64,000 nt of DNA, from positions 124,001 through 188,000 of the forward strand of contig JADJOY010000022.1 of assembly GCA_016713535.1 (NCBI GenBank). Direction: 5' to 3'. The notes under the pieces were generated by a model. That model was given only the letters and a program-made list of their open reading frames with translations, made no database searches and was not told the DNA's origin. The translations under genes were made by a program, and so were the position numbers. Position 1 is the stretch's first letter, and every line of letters begins with the position of its first letter. Below are positions 38,565 to 47,147 of the stretch, in pieces. Source of the stretch: JADJOY01 sp016713535 [NCBI: Deltaproteobacteria bacterium]. GTDB taxonomy: Bacteria > JADJOY01.

Positions 38565-39640
38565 GCTCGGTCACGGTCGAGGCATCGACCGCCGTCTCGG
38601 CCGATCTGCATCCGGACCGGGTCGCCACGGGTGGCGGTACTCCGCCGGAGGACACCGACGAGGGTCAACTCCGTCCACACCGTCTTACCGACTACGTCGG
38701 CCAGGCGGCCGTGAAGGAGAACCTTCGGGTGTTCGTTCGCGCCGCGCTCGAGCGCCGGGAACCCCTTGACCACGTGCTGCTCAGCGGACCGCCGGGCCTC
38801 GGCAAGTCGACCCTGGCGAGGATCATCGCGAACGAGTTGGGCTCCCGGCTTCACACGACTTCCGGCCCGATCCTCGAGCGGCCCGCCGACCTGGCGGCCA
38901 TCCTAACGAGCTTGGAGCGCCACGATGTCCTGTTCATCGACGAGATCCACCGCATGCGGGCCGTGGTCGAGGAAATCCTCTACCCGGCGCTCGAGGACTA
39001 CGAGCTAGACATCCTGATCGGTCAGGGTCCGGACGCCCGCAGCGTCCGAATCGGCGTCATGCCGTTCACGCTCGTCGGCGCCACCACCCGGACTGGCTTG
39101 CTCAGCTCGCCGCTTCGCGCACGGTTCGGAGTGACGGCCCACCTCGACTTCTACGACCTCGAGGACCTCGCCTCGATCGTGATTCGGGCCGCAGGAATCT
39201 ACGCGATCGCGATCGATCCGAGCGGAGCGCGCGAGATCGCTCGGCGTTCCCGAGGCACCCCGCGCTCGGCGAATCGCCTCCTTCGGCGTGTACGAGACTT
39301 CGCTCAGGTCAAAGGGTGCAACAGTATCGGCGCGGCGGTCGCCGACGAGGCACTCGCCCGGCTCGGTGTCGATCGCCTCGGTCTGGATACCCTCGACCGG
39401 AGGTATCTGGACGCCGTCGGCGTCAAGTTCTCGGGTGGGCCGGTGGGGCTCGCCACGATCGCCGCAGCTCTCGGCGAGACCGAGGACACGATCGAGGAGG
39501 TGGTGGAGCCGTTCCTCGTTCAGCTCGGGTTCATCGATCGCACTCCTCGGGGCCGGGTGCTTACGACTCGCGCATCCGCACACCTCGGTCTGGACCTCGC
39601 AACCTCCGATTCGTCGCAGCGTGGTCTGTTCGAGACATGA
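38519..39640 (+). CDS. ruvB: Holliday junction DNA helicase RuvB
   Basis: RuvB powers branch migration of Holliday junctions. The ATG at 38519 gives 373 residues and the family start [20 protein letters not shown]. The Walker A loop is [11 protein letters not shown], Walker B is FIDEIHRM, and [18 protein letters not shown] and the arginine-finger region [16 protein letters not shown] are intact. Walker A has Ser where most RuvB have Thr (GKT), a minor change. ruvA and ruvC are not in the window. The 3' end of trpD overlaps its N terminus by 46 bases. Confidence 0.93.
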   Translation: MPRTPGRGRKALVELSSVTVEASTAVSADLHPDRVATGGGTPPEDTDEGQLRPHRLTDYVGQAAVKENLRVFVRAALERREPLDHVLLSGPPGLGKSTLARIIANELGSRLHTTSGPILERPADLAAILTSLERHDVLFIDEIHRMRAVVEEILYPALEDYELDILIGQGPDARSVRIGVMPFTLVGATTRTGLLSSPLRARFGVTAHLDFYDLEDLASIVIRAAGIYAIAIDPSGAREIARRSRGTPRSANRLLRRVRDFAQVKGCNSIGAAVADEALARLGVDRLGLDTLDRRYLDAVGVKFSGGPVGLATIAAALGETEDTIEEVVEPFLVQLGFIDRTPRGRVLTTRASAHLGLDLATSDSSQRGLFET

Positions 39641-39670
39641 CCCGGCGCCCCGCCCCCCGCGAATCCCGCG

Positions 39671-40246
39671 TCAGACTCGGTACACCTCGATCTGTTGCAG
39701 GACGACGTCCTGGCGCGGTCGATCCTGCGGTCCCGTAGGCGCGCTCGCGATCTGGCTGACGATATCGAGCCCCTCGACGACCTGGCCGAAGACCGTGTGG
39801 CGGTTGTCCAGATGCGGCGTCGGCACTTCAGTGATGAAGAACTGCGACCCGTTCGTCCCGGGTCCGGCATTCGCCATCGACAGCACGCCTTTCCCGGCGT
39901 GTCTGCGCTTGGGGCTGAATTCATCCCTGAAGCGCCAGCCAGGCCCGCCGCGACCGGTACCGGTAGGGTCGCCTCCCTGGATCATGAAGTTCTTGATGAC
40001 GCGGTGAAAGATCGTTCCCGTGTACAGCGCCACCGTCGTCTTCTTTCCCTTGGGGTCGGTCCACTCGACCTTCCCCAGCGCGAGTGCGACGAAGTTGGCA
40101 ACCGTGCGCGGGGCATCCTCCTCGAACAACTCCGCGACCATGTCACCGAGAGTGGTCTTGATACGGCAGAAGAGCTTGCCAGTACCAGGAACGGTCTCCG
40201 CGGTGGACGGAGCGGGCGAGTCGGGTCCTTGCGTGGAAGTAGACAT
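39671..40246 (-). CDS. Peptidyl-prolyl cis-trans isomerase, cyclophilin type
   Basis: This 191-residue cyclophilin has the active-site stretch FHRVIKNFMIQGGDPTGTGR then MANAGPGTNGSQFFIT with the conserved Arg, Phe, Met, Gln and His positions. It should catalyse proline isomerisation during protein folding in the cytoplasm, as no signal peptide is seen. It converges on ruvB. Confidence 0.92.
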   Translation of the reverse strand: MSTSTQGPDSPAPSTAETVPGTGKLFCRIKTTLGDMVAELFEEDAPRTVANFVALALGKVEWTDPKGKKTTVALYTGTIFHRVIKNFMIQGGDPTGTGRGGPGWRFRDEFSPKRRHAGKGVLSMANAGPGTNGSQFFITEVPTPHLDNRHTVFGQVVEGLDIVSQIASAPTGPQDRPRQDVVLQQIEVYRV

Positions 40247-40364
40247 GGGGCCTCGTGGTTGTGCGTGGATGGGATGGTGTCGTAGGCAGGTCCAGCCTCG
40301 TCGATGACCCTATCGAAGCCCTGAGCCGCGAACAACCATCACACCGCCCTGCTTGCGGCACGTA

Positions 40365-40662
40365 ATGCCCGACCTTACACTCGACAGGGTGCTCGACAAA
40401 GAACGACTTCTTCGCGCGTCTGGAGCGCGACCTGACCCAGGCCGACGCAGCCCGCGAGCTCAACGTGAGCCGCTCCGAATACGGACGGTGGGAGCGGGGT
40501 CTCACCCAACCGCGCCCCCAGCACCTCATTCGCATCGCACGATTCTGCAGCTGCGAAATCGAAGAGATTCGAATTCCAGGTCCAGATGGGTACGTGTTGA
40601 CTCACCGTCGCCCCGCCAGAATCCGCGCTGCCGTTTCGATCGAGCCTACGTCCGACCGTTGA
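40365..40662 (+). CDS. Small XRE-family helix-turn-helix protein, one frameshift
   Basis: The ATG at 40365 gives MPDLTLDRVLDK; the HTH itself (FFARLERDLTQADAARELNV, then SRSEYGRWERGLTQP) lies one frame on. Removing one A from AAA at 40398-40400 joins them into 98 residues. The HTH pattern (LTQADAARELNVSRSEYGRW) is the XRE fold, so it probably binds DNA. After about residue 80 it has RIPGPDGYVLTHRRPARIRA with no known domain. The repaired start is less certain; a GTG at 40465 would give only the second half. Confidence 0.65.
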
Positions 40663-40718
40663 CGGACCGAGCGGGACGGCGTTCCCGACACTCGGGCGGT
40701 AGCCCCCTGCCGAGCGGC

Positions 40719-40997
40719 TTAGATCGGCTCGACGGCCATGTCCCCCATCACGACCGCCTGGCAGCAGAGGCGGTTCCGGGGGCCAGCGTCGTTCATTCGC
40801 AGGGTTTCCCGCTCGTTCTCGCCCATGGGCTGGAAGTTCTCGAGCCCTTCGTGAACGATCAGCATGCACGTCCCACACTGCCCCTCACGGCACCCGAACG
40901 GCACACTCGCGCCAACCTCGTCGACGACTTCCGCGAGCGGCGTACCCTTGGCCACCTCGACGGTGCGATTGTCCATGATGAAGCGAACCTTGGGCAT
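40719..40997 (-). CDS. [2Fe-2S] ferredoxin
   Basis: This 92-residue ferredoxin starts at an ATG with AGGAGGGGAG upstream. The cluster ligands are CREGQCGTC and the later LCCQ, the plant-type C-x4-C-x2-C ... C pattern. It should carry electrons, for example for the siroheme reductase at 19.4 kb or the hydroxylating enzymes of the region, but the partner is not shown by context. It is divergent from the hydroxyacid dehydrogenase gene. Confidence 0.88.
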   Translation of the reverse strand: MPKVRFIMDNRTVEVAKGTPLAEVVDEVGASVPFGCREGQCGTCMLIVHEGLENFQPMGENERETLRMNDAGPRNRLCCQAVVMGDMAVEPI

Positions 40998-41182
40998 CGG
41001 ACGACTCCCCTCCTGCTGAGAAGAATGGCGAAAGAGCGCGGCAGGGTAGCCGAGGCCTCCCCTTCAAGAATTCGACGTTCCGCGCGTCGGCTTCCTGTGG
41101 GGCTTCATCGCGATAGCCCGAGTGAGTACAATCCGCCGCCCCGCGGGCGCAGACTCGCGCCCGACGAGCGTGGAGAGTCTCC
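40998..41182. other. Divergent gap with no clear site
   Basis: The 185 bases hold promoters for the ferredoxin and hydroxyacid dehydrogenase genes but no convincing -35/-10 pair or dyad was found. Confidence 0.35.
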
Positions 41183-42205
41183 GTGAAAGCCTTGGTCACC
41201 GCATCCTTCACCGACGAAGGTCTCGATCGGCTGCGGCGCCTCGCCGACGTGGTCTACGAGCCGTGGCACGAGTCGCACGCAATCCTTCGATTCGAGGAGC
41301 TCGCCGACAAAGTCGCTCAGGTGGGCGCCGACGTGCTGCTGGTGGAGGTGGACTTGGTCCACGGCGAGGTGTTCGATCGGTGCAAGCTCTCGTTGATCGG
41401 CGCTTGTCGAGCCGATCCCTTGACCGTCTCGGTCGAACGCGCGACCGACCTCGGCATCCCGGTGCTCTACACGCCGGGTAGGAACGCCGAGGCGGTCGCG
41501 GAGCTCGCGGTGTCTTTCATGCTGCTCTTGGCTCGCAACACGCTCCTGGTGATCTCCAGCCTCCGAACCCAGACCGAGACCGCTGCCGACCCCAAGGAGT
41601 ACATGGCGCGCTACGAGAAAATGCGGGGCTTCGAGCTCGGCTGTGCCACGGTCGGACTCGTCGGATTGGGGGCGGTGGCGCGAGCGGTCGCGCGCAAGCT
41701 CAGCGGGTTCGGTGCGCGGGTACTCGCGTACGACCCCTACGCTCCGGAGGAGGCCTTCACGGCGGTAGGTGCGACTCGCGCCTCGCTGGAGGGTCTTCTG
41801 AAATCAGCCGATTTCGTGAGCATCCACTGTGCGGTCACGGACGAGACGCGTGGTCTCATCGACGCGAACCGGCTCTCGCTGATGAAGCGTTCCGCTTACC
41901 TGGTGAACACCGCCCGTCCCGACATGGTCGACGAGGATGCGTTGTTCGCGGCGCTGGAGTCGCGCTCGATCGCCGGCGCCGGGCTCGACCTCCTACGCGA
42001 GGAACCAATCTCGCCCACCAACCGGTTCCTCGCGCTCGATAACGCGCTCGTGACCCCTCACATCGGCGGCGCCTCGCACGACGTCGTGCGTCACCAGACG
42101 AACATCCTGATGGACGATGTCGAGCGCTGGTTCCGGGGCGAGCGGCCGAGGTTCCTGGCCAATCCGGCGGTCTGGGAGCGTCGAACCAGCACGAGCAACT
42201 CGTGA
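41183..42205 (+). CDS. D-isomer-specific 2-hydroxyacid dehydrogenase
   Basis: The GTG at 41183 follows GGAGAG and gives 340 residues. The NAD-binding loop is VGLVGLGAVARAVARKL (GLG then a second G-like loop), and VNTARPDMVDEDALF and TPHIGGASHDVVR carry the catalytic Arg, Glu and His positions of the family. It should interconvert a 2-keto acid and a D-2-hydroxyacid, such as phosphoglycerate-like compounds. The stop overlaps the next GTG (GTGA), so the kinase is translated from the same transcript. Substrate is unknown. Confidence 0.87.
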   Translation: MKALVTASFTDEGLDRLRRLADVVYEPWHESHAILRFEELADKVAQVGADVLLVEVDLVHGEVFDRCKLSLIGACRADPLTVSVERATDLGIPVLYTPGRNAEAVAELAVSFMLLLARNTLLVISSLRTQTETAADPKEYMARYEKMRGFELGCATVGLVGLGAVARAVARKLSGFGARVLAYDPYAPEEAFTAVGATRASLEGLLKSADFVSIHCAVTDETRGLIDANRLSLMKRSAYLVNTARPDMVDEDALFAALESRSIAGAGLDLLREEPISPTNRFLALDNALVTPHIGGASHDVVRHQTNILMDDVERWFRGERPRFLANPAVWERRTSTSNS

Positions 42206-43701
42206 ACTCGCGCGCTTGCGTACTTGCGCTCGACGCGGGCACGGGTTCGGGTCGAGCCGCAATCTTCACGCTGGACGGCGCGCTCATCGCCGTCGCGGAC
42301 CGTCAGTGGTCGTTCACGACCCCACCGAGCCTCGACCCTTTCGGCAAGGAGTTCGATGCCGGAGCGTTCCTGGACATGCTCGCGGATGCGACCCACGAGG
42401 CGCTCGATCGTGCAGGACGTTGCGAGATCCGCGCGGTCGCCACTACCGGGCTCAGAGGGGGCTCGGTCCTGATCGACCGGGCGGGGCAGGTCGTCGCGGC
42501 CTCGCCGATCCAGGACGTGCGTGGAATCCTCGTGGTGGGTGACGTCGACGGTGCCGTTCCCGACCTCTTCCGGCGCACCGGGCACACACCCACGTGGCTG
42601 TTCCCGCTCGCGCGTCTGGCGTGGTACCGCTCGGAGGAGCCCGACGTCTTCGCGCGTGTCGCGACCCTGCTCGCGATCGACGAGTGGCTCTCGTTCGCCC
42701 TCTCGGGCGAGCGCCGCGCGACTCCCGCCGGCGCGGGCGACAGCATGTGCCTCGACGTTGCCGCGAGAACCTGGGATGACGAGATTTTCGCATCCCTGGA
42801 TCTACCGCGGTCGCTCGTTCCGCCGATCGTGAACGCGGGCGAGATCGTGGGGGGCCTCACCTCGCCCGCCGCGCACCGGTTCAGGCTGCCGGCTGGCATC
42901 CCCGTGGTCGCGTGCGCCGGCGACACCCAAGCCGCCCTCCTAGGCTCCGGCGTCGTCGACGCCGGAGCCGTCGGCGTCGTCGCCGGCACCACCGCCCCCG
43001 TCATGGCGGTCACGGCAAGCGCCGTCTGGGACCCAGAAGGAAGCTTGTGGACGGGCTGCCACCCGATCCCGAGTCGCTGGGTGATCGAAGGCAACTCGGG
43101 ACGCGCCGGCAGCAGCTACGAGTGGATCCTCGACCTGCTAGGGCTTCACGGTGCTCACCGCTTCGCGGACGCCGAGCAACTCGCGGGGAGCGCGCCCCCT
43201 GGCTCGAACCGGTCCTTTGCCTTCCTCGGCGCAGAGCCCGTCGATCTGAGCAAGCTCAACCCTTCTCGCCCCGCAGGGTTTCTCTTCCCCGCGCCGGAGC
43301 TCGGCATCCCGGTAGGGCGCGCGGAGTTGCTGCGTGCCTCGCTCGAGAACGTCGCGTTCGCGATCGAGGCGAACCTGCGACGCATCGAGACAGCGACGCC
43401 TCTCGGTACGGGGGGGTTGGCCATGACTGGTGGGCTCAGTGCATCGGACCTGTTCGCCCGGATCGTGGCGAACGTCACGCGCCGACCGGTTCGTCGAGGC
43501 GGCCATCCACAGGGTGCAGCGCTCGGGTGCGCGGCTTGCGCAGCCGTGGGTGCGGGCGAATACGGCGACCTCACCGAGTCGGTATCGGCGATGGTCAGAA
43601 CCGAGATCGTGCGGGAGCCCGACCCGGCTACGTCCGATGTCTATCGCGACTCCTTCGAACAGTGGCACGAGCGCTGGCGGACCCTTCAATCGATCACGTG
43701 A
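42202..43701 (+). CDS. FGGY-family carbohydrate kinase, LsrK-like
   Basis: The GTG at 42202 gives 499 residues. The N terminus LALDAGTGSGRAAIF and KEFDAGAFLDML match LsrK (autoinducer-2 kinase) and other FGGY kinases; VVAGTTAPVMAV and GGLAMTGGLSASDLFARIVA are the ATP-site strands. The protein therefore phosphorylates a polyol, ketose or related compound. The LsrK resemblance is strongest in the first strand; it is not enough to claim AI-2. The neighbours (dehydrogenase and class II aldolase) suggest a pathway that cleaves a phosphorylated sugar acid or ketose. Confidence 0.85.
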   Translation: MNSRACVLALDAGTGSGRAAIFTLDGALIAVADRQWSFTTPPSLDPFGKEFDAGAFLDMLADATHEALDRAGRCEIRAVATTGLRGGSVLIDRAGQVVAASPIQDVRGILVVGDVDGAVPDLFRRTGHTPTWLFPLARLAWYRSEEPDVFARVATLLAIDEWLSFALSGERRATPAGAGDSMCLDVAARTWDDEIFASLDLPRSLVPPIVNAGEIVGGLTSPAAHRFRLPAGIPVVACAGDTQAALLGSGVVDAGAVGVVAGTTAPVMAVTASAVWDPEGSLWTGCHPIPSRWVIEGNSGRAGSSYEWILDLLGLHGAHRFADAEQLAGSAPPGSNRSFAFLGAEPVDLSKLNPSRPAGFLFPAPELGIPVGRAELLRASLENVAFAIEANLRRIETATPLGTGGLAMTGGLSASDLFARIVANVTRRPVRRGGHPQGAALGCAACAAVGAGEYGDLTESVSAMVRTEIVREPDPATSDVYRDSFEQWHERWRTLQSIT

Positions 43702-43709
43702 GGCACCCG

Positions 43710-44360
43710 ATGGAACCTTCGCTGGACGAGCTCAAACAGGCGGTTGCTGATTACAAGCGAAAGCTCCACGCACGAGGGCATATCGTCGCGCTGGCGGGGA
43801 ACGTCAGTACCCGCATACCGGATACGAACCACGTGCTGGTGACGCCGAGTCAAGTGCCCATCGATGCGCTCGGCGCAGCGGATGTCGTTACGATCAGCGT
43901 TGACGGCGATTTCGTGGACGGAAATCGTCCGCCGTCGTCCGAGGCGCGCGTGCACGCGGCCATCTACCGCGCCAGACCGGATGTCGGTGCGGTCATCCAC
44001 GGACACTCGCCTTACGCAACGGCACTCGCCGTGCTGGGCCGCCCGATCGAGCCAATCATGGACGAGTTCCTCCCATACGTTGGCGGCACGGTCGAGGTCG
44101 CCCCGTTCGGCATGAGCGGGAGCGCCGAGTTGATCGAGGGAACCGTCGAGGCACTCGGCCCGAGGGCGGCCGTGCTCCTTCGCCATCACGGGCAGGTGGC
44201 GGTTGGCAAGAACCTGGACAAAGCGTTCCAAGTCGCTGAACTGGTGGAGTGGGCGGCTCGCGTGACGTGGCTCGCGACCGTCGCGGGGCGTCCGGAGCGG
44301 CTGCCGCCGGAAGCGATCGAGACCAGTAGCGGCGTGTACGCTTACGTGAAGGACATGTGA
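43710..44360 (+). CDS. Class II aldolase/adducin family protein
   Basis: The ATG at 43710 gives 216 residues. Zinc ligands are HGHSPYATALAVL and RHHGQVAVG, and LAGNVSTRIPDTNHVLVTP and PSSEARVHAAIYRA are the phosphate- and substrate-binding strands of the L-fuculose-1-phosphate aldolase family. It should split a phosphorylated aldol into DHAP or lactaldehyde plus an aldehyde, or epimerise it as in L-ribulose-5-phosphate epimerases. It is the third gene of the operon, eight bases after the kinase. Confidence 0.86.
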   Translation: MEPSLDELKQAVADYKRKLHARGHIVALAGNVSTRIPDTNHVLVTPSQVPIDALGAADVVTISVDGDFVDGNRPPSSEARVHAAIYRARPDVGAVIHGHSPYATALAVLGRPIEPIMDEFLPYVGGTVEVAPFGMSGSAELIEGTVEALGPRAAVLLRHHGQVAVGKNLDKAFQVAELVEWAARVTWLATVAGRPERLPPEAIETSSGVYAYVKDM

Positions 44361-44633
44361 AAACAGCACCGATCCCGCGGAGTTGGGGGTCCAGCGCCTG
44401 CGCCCACCCGGCAAGCTAGGCGCCCTTACACCACGCGTGCTATATGACCCGCCCGGCTTCGGGCGACCGCCCGACGTGTAGCCGTTGCTCGCTGTACAGC
44501 CCGCGGCCTCCTGGCGCACCTCACCGGTAAGGTCGCCAGCCGCAGTAACCCAACAACCGACGTACCCAGAAGCGCCCTGCCCGCGGTGGAGCGGGTCCGA
44601 GCGGGCGGGGATGGAAACTAACGGAGAGGTCCG
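44361..44633. other. Structured leader region upstream of hppA
   Basis: The 273 bases hold no ORF. They contain a CGCCCG/CGGGCG hairpin with a GCTT loop near 44450-44466 and a ten-base stem at 44575-44610 (CCCTGCCCGC/GCGGGCGGGG), 24 bases before the ATG. It does not match the conserved core of any riboswitch that I know. Confidence 0.4.
44438..44446 (+). promoter_or_regulatory. Possible extended -10 promoter for hppA
   Basis: TG C TATATG at 44438-44446 forms an extended -10. No good -35 is seen at 17 bases. A transcript from here would have a leader of about 185 bases before the hppA ATG. Confidence 0.35.
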
Positions 44634-47072
44634 ATGCGTAGAATCTCAGCTCGAACGGTACCCGGCCAGGGGTCAAAGCCCGTGGCCCGACTTGCGGCGC
44701 TAGCCGCGGCGTTGTGGGCCGTGCTTCCCACCCCGCCCTCCTTCGCCAGCGAGGCGGAGCTCGTCCTTCCGGATCTCTCGACGGTGCATTTCCTCGGGTT
44801 GAGCGGCACCACGCTGCTCACCTTCGGACTCTTCGTGCGCGGGCGGATTGCTCTTCGGCGTGGCGATGCTCCTCAAGCTCCGTGCGCTCCCAGTGCACAA
44901 GTCGATGCGTGAGGTGTCCGAGCTGATCTATGCCACCTGCAAGACGTACCTGTTCACGCAGCTCAAGTTCATCCTCCTCCTCGAGCTGCTGATCGGGCTG
45001 ATCATGGCGATCTACTTCGGGGTGCTGCGACACTTCTCCGCGGACAAGGTCGGCATCATCCTCGCGTTCAGCCTGGTCGGGATCGCCGGCAGCTTCCTGG
45101 TCGCCCTCTTCGGCATCCGGGTGAACACGTTCGCGAACTCGAGGTCGGCGTTCGCGGCGTTGGGCGGCAAGCCATTCCCCACCTACTCGATCCCGCTGAG
45201 CGCCGGGATGAGCATCGGGATGGCACTGATCTCGATCGAGTTGCTGATCATGCTGGGCATCCTCCTGAAGGTGCCCCGTGAGTATGCAGGCCCGTGCTTC
45301 ATCGGCTTCGCGATCGGTGAGTCGCTGGGCGCCGCGGCGCTCCGAGTTGCCGGGGGCATCTTCACGAAGATCGCCGACATCGGCTCCGACCTCATGAAGA
45401 TCGTCTTCAACATCAAGGAGGACGACGCCCGCAACCCCGGCGTCATCGCGGATTGCACGGGCGACAACGCGGGCGACTCGGTCGGGCCCACCGCCGACGG
45501 TTTCGAGACCTACGGCGTCACTGGCGTCGCACTGATCACGTTCATCATGCTCGCGGTGAAGGACCCGACCGTTCAGGCTCAGTTGCTGGTGTGGATCTTC
45601 GTGATGCGCATCATGATGGTGATCACCAGTGGACTCTCGTACTACCTGAATGAGCAGCGCGCGAAGGCCGTCCACGGCAACGCAGAAAAGATGAACTTCG
45701 AAGAGCCGCTCACCCGGCTGGTGTGGCTCACCTCGGGCATCTCGATCGTGGTGACGTACCTCTTCTCGGCCCTGCTGATCTGGAAGCTCGGCGGCCACGG
45801 CTGGCTGTGGTTCCGCCTATCGACGATCATCACGTGCGGCACCCTGGCTGGCGCGATCATCCCCGAGTTGGTGAAGGTCTTCACGTCGACCGAGAGTGGC
45901 CACGTCCAGGAAATCGTCAACGAGTCGCGCGAAGGCGGCGCGTCGCTGAACATCCTGGCAGGCCTCACTGCGGGCAACTTCAGTGCCTACTGGATGGGGC
46001 TCGCAATCTTGGGCCTGATGGGAATCGCCTATCTGTCGAGCGGCGGCGCACTGCACGAGCTCATGGTCGCCCCGTCCGTCTTCGCGTTCGGCCTCGTGGC
46101 TTTCGGCTTCCTGGGCATGGGTCCTGTCACCATCGCCGTGGACTCCTATGGCCCTGTTACCGACAATGCCCAGTCGGTGTACGAGCTGTCCTTGATCGAG
46201 ACGATCCCCAACATCCGCGAGGAGCTCAAGCGCGACTTCGGCTTCGAGCCGAATTTCGACAGGGCCAAGGACTTCCTCGAGAGAACGACGGGGCCGGCAA
46301 CACGTTCAAGGCGACGGCCAAGCCCGTGCTGATCGGCACCGCCGTGGTGGGTGCCACGACGCTGATCTTCTCGATCATCGTGCTCCTGACGCACGGCCTC
46401 ACCGAGAACATCGACAAGCTGTCGATTCTCCACCCGCCGTTTCTCCTGGGACTGATCGCCGGCGGAGCCGTGATCTACTGGTTCACCGGCGCGACCATTC
46501 AGGCGGTCTCGGCCGGCGCTTATCAAGCTGTCGAGTTCATCAAGAAGAACATCAAGCTGGACTCCGGCGCGGAGAAGGCTTCGACCGAGGACTCGAAGAA
46601 GGTCGTGGAGATCTGCACCAAGTTCGCCCAGAAGGGCATGGGCAACGCGTTCGCGGTGATCGTGTTCTCGACGTTGTCGTTCGCGTTCCTCGACCCGTTC
46701 TTCTTCATCGGCTACCTGATCTCGCTCGCGATCTTCGGTCTTTACCAGGCGATCTTCATGGCCAACGCGGGCGGTGCATGGGACAACGCCAAGAAGATCG
46801 TCGAGACCACGCTCCGCCAGAAGGGCACCCCGCTCCACGCCGCATGCGTGGTCGGCGACACCGTCGGCGATCCCTTCAAGGACACCTCATCGGTCGCGAT
46901 GAACCCCATCATCAAGTTCACGACACTCTTCGGGCTTCTCGCCCTCGAGCTTGCGATCGAGGTGCCTCACGCGCTGAGCGTCGTGCTGGCGCTGGCGTTC
47001 TTCGTGGTTTCAACGTACTTCGTCTGGCGGTCGTTCTACACGATGCGTATTCAGCCGGGCACACACGGCTGA
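44634..47072 (+). CDS. hppA: Membrane-bound proton/sodium-translocating pyrophosphatase, two frameshifts
   Basis: HppA hydrolyses pyrophosphate and pumps H+ or Na+ across the membrane. The ATG at 44634 follows GGAGAGG. The PPi-binding region is EDDARNPGVIADCTGDNAGD then SVGPTADGFETYG, a variant of the canonical [22 protein letters not shown] has Lys where K+-dependent enzymes have Ala, suggesting K+ independence. Frames break at 44834-44839 (two bases missing, as gtgtgc to gtgc) and about 46279 (one base missing); joined it has 813 residues. It has a signal-like first segment and about 16 helices. Ion specificity is not settled. Confidence 0.88.
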
Positions 47073-47147
47073 TCGTCGACCAAGAACTTCACGCTAGGTT
47101 TCTCCGCGGGCCGAGGATCCGTCCTCGGCCCGCGTCCCGTTTCGGTC

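Noticed and set aside
40465-40662. A separate 65-residue gene starting at the GTG
   Set aside because: It would begin inside the helix-turn-helix; a one-base repair upstream gives a complete domain.
44361-44633. c-di-AMP (ydaO) or GEMM-type riboswitch upstream of hppA-kup
   Set aside because: The potassium transporter context prompted a check, but the conserved core sequences are not there.
44818-45798. Long minus-strand open frame opposite hppA
   Set aside because: It is Asp/Glu/Gln/His/Arg-rich low complexity with no motif, mirroring the membrane-protein codons of hppA.
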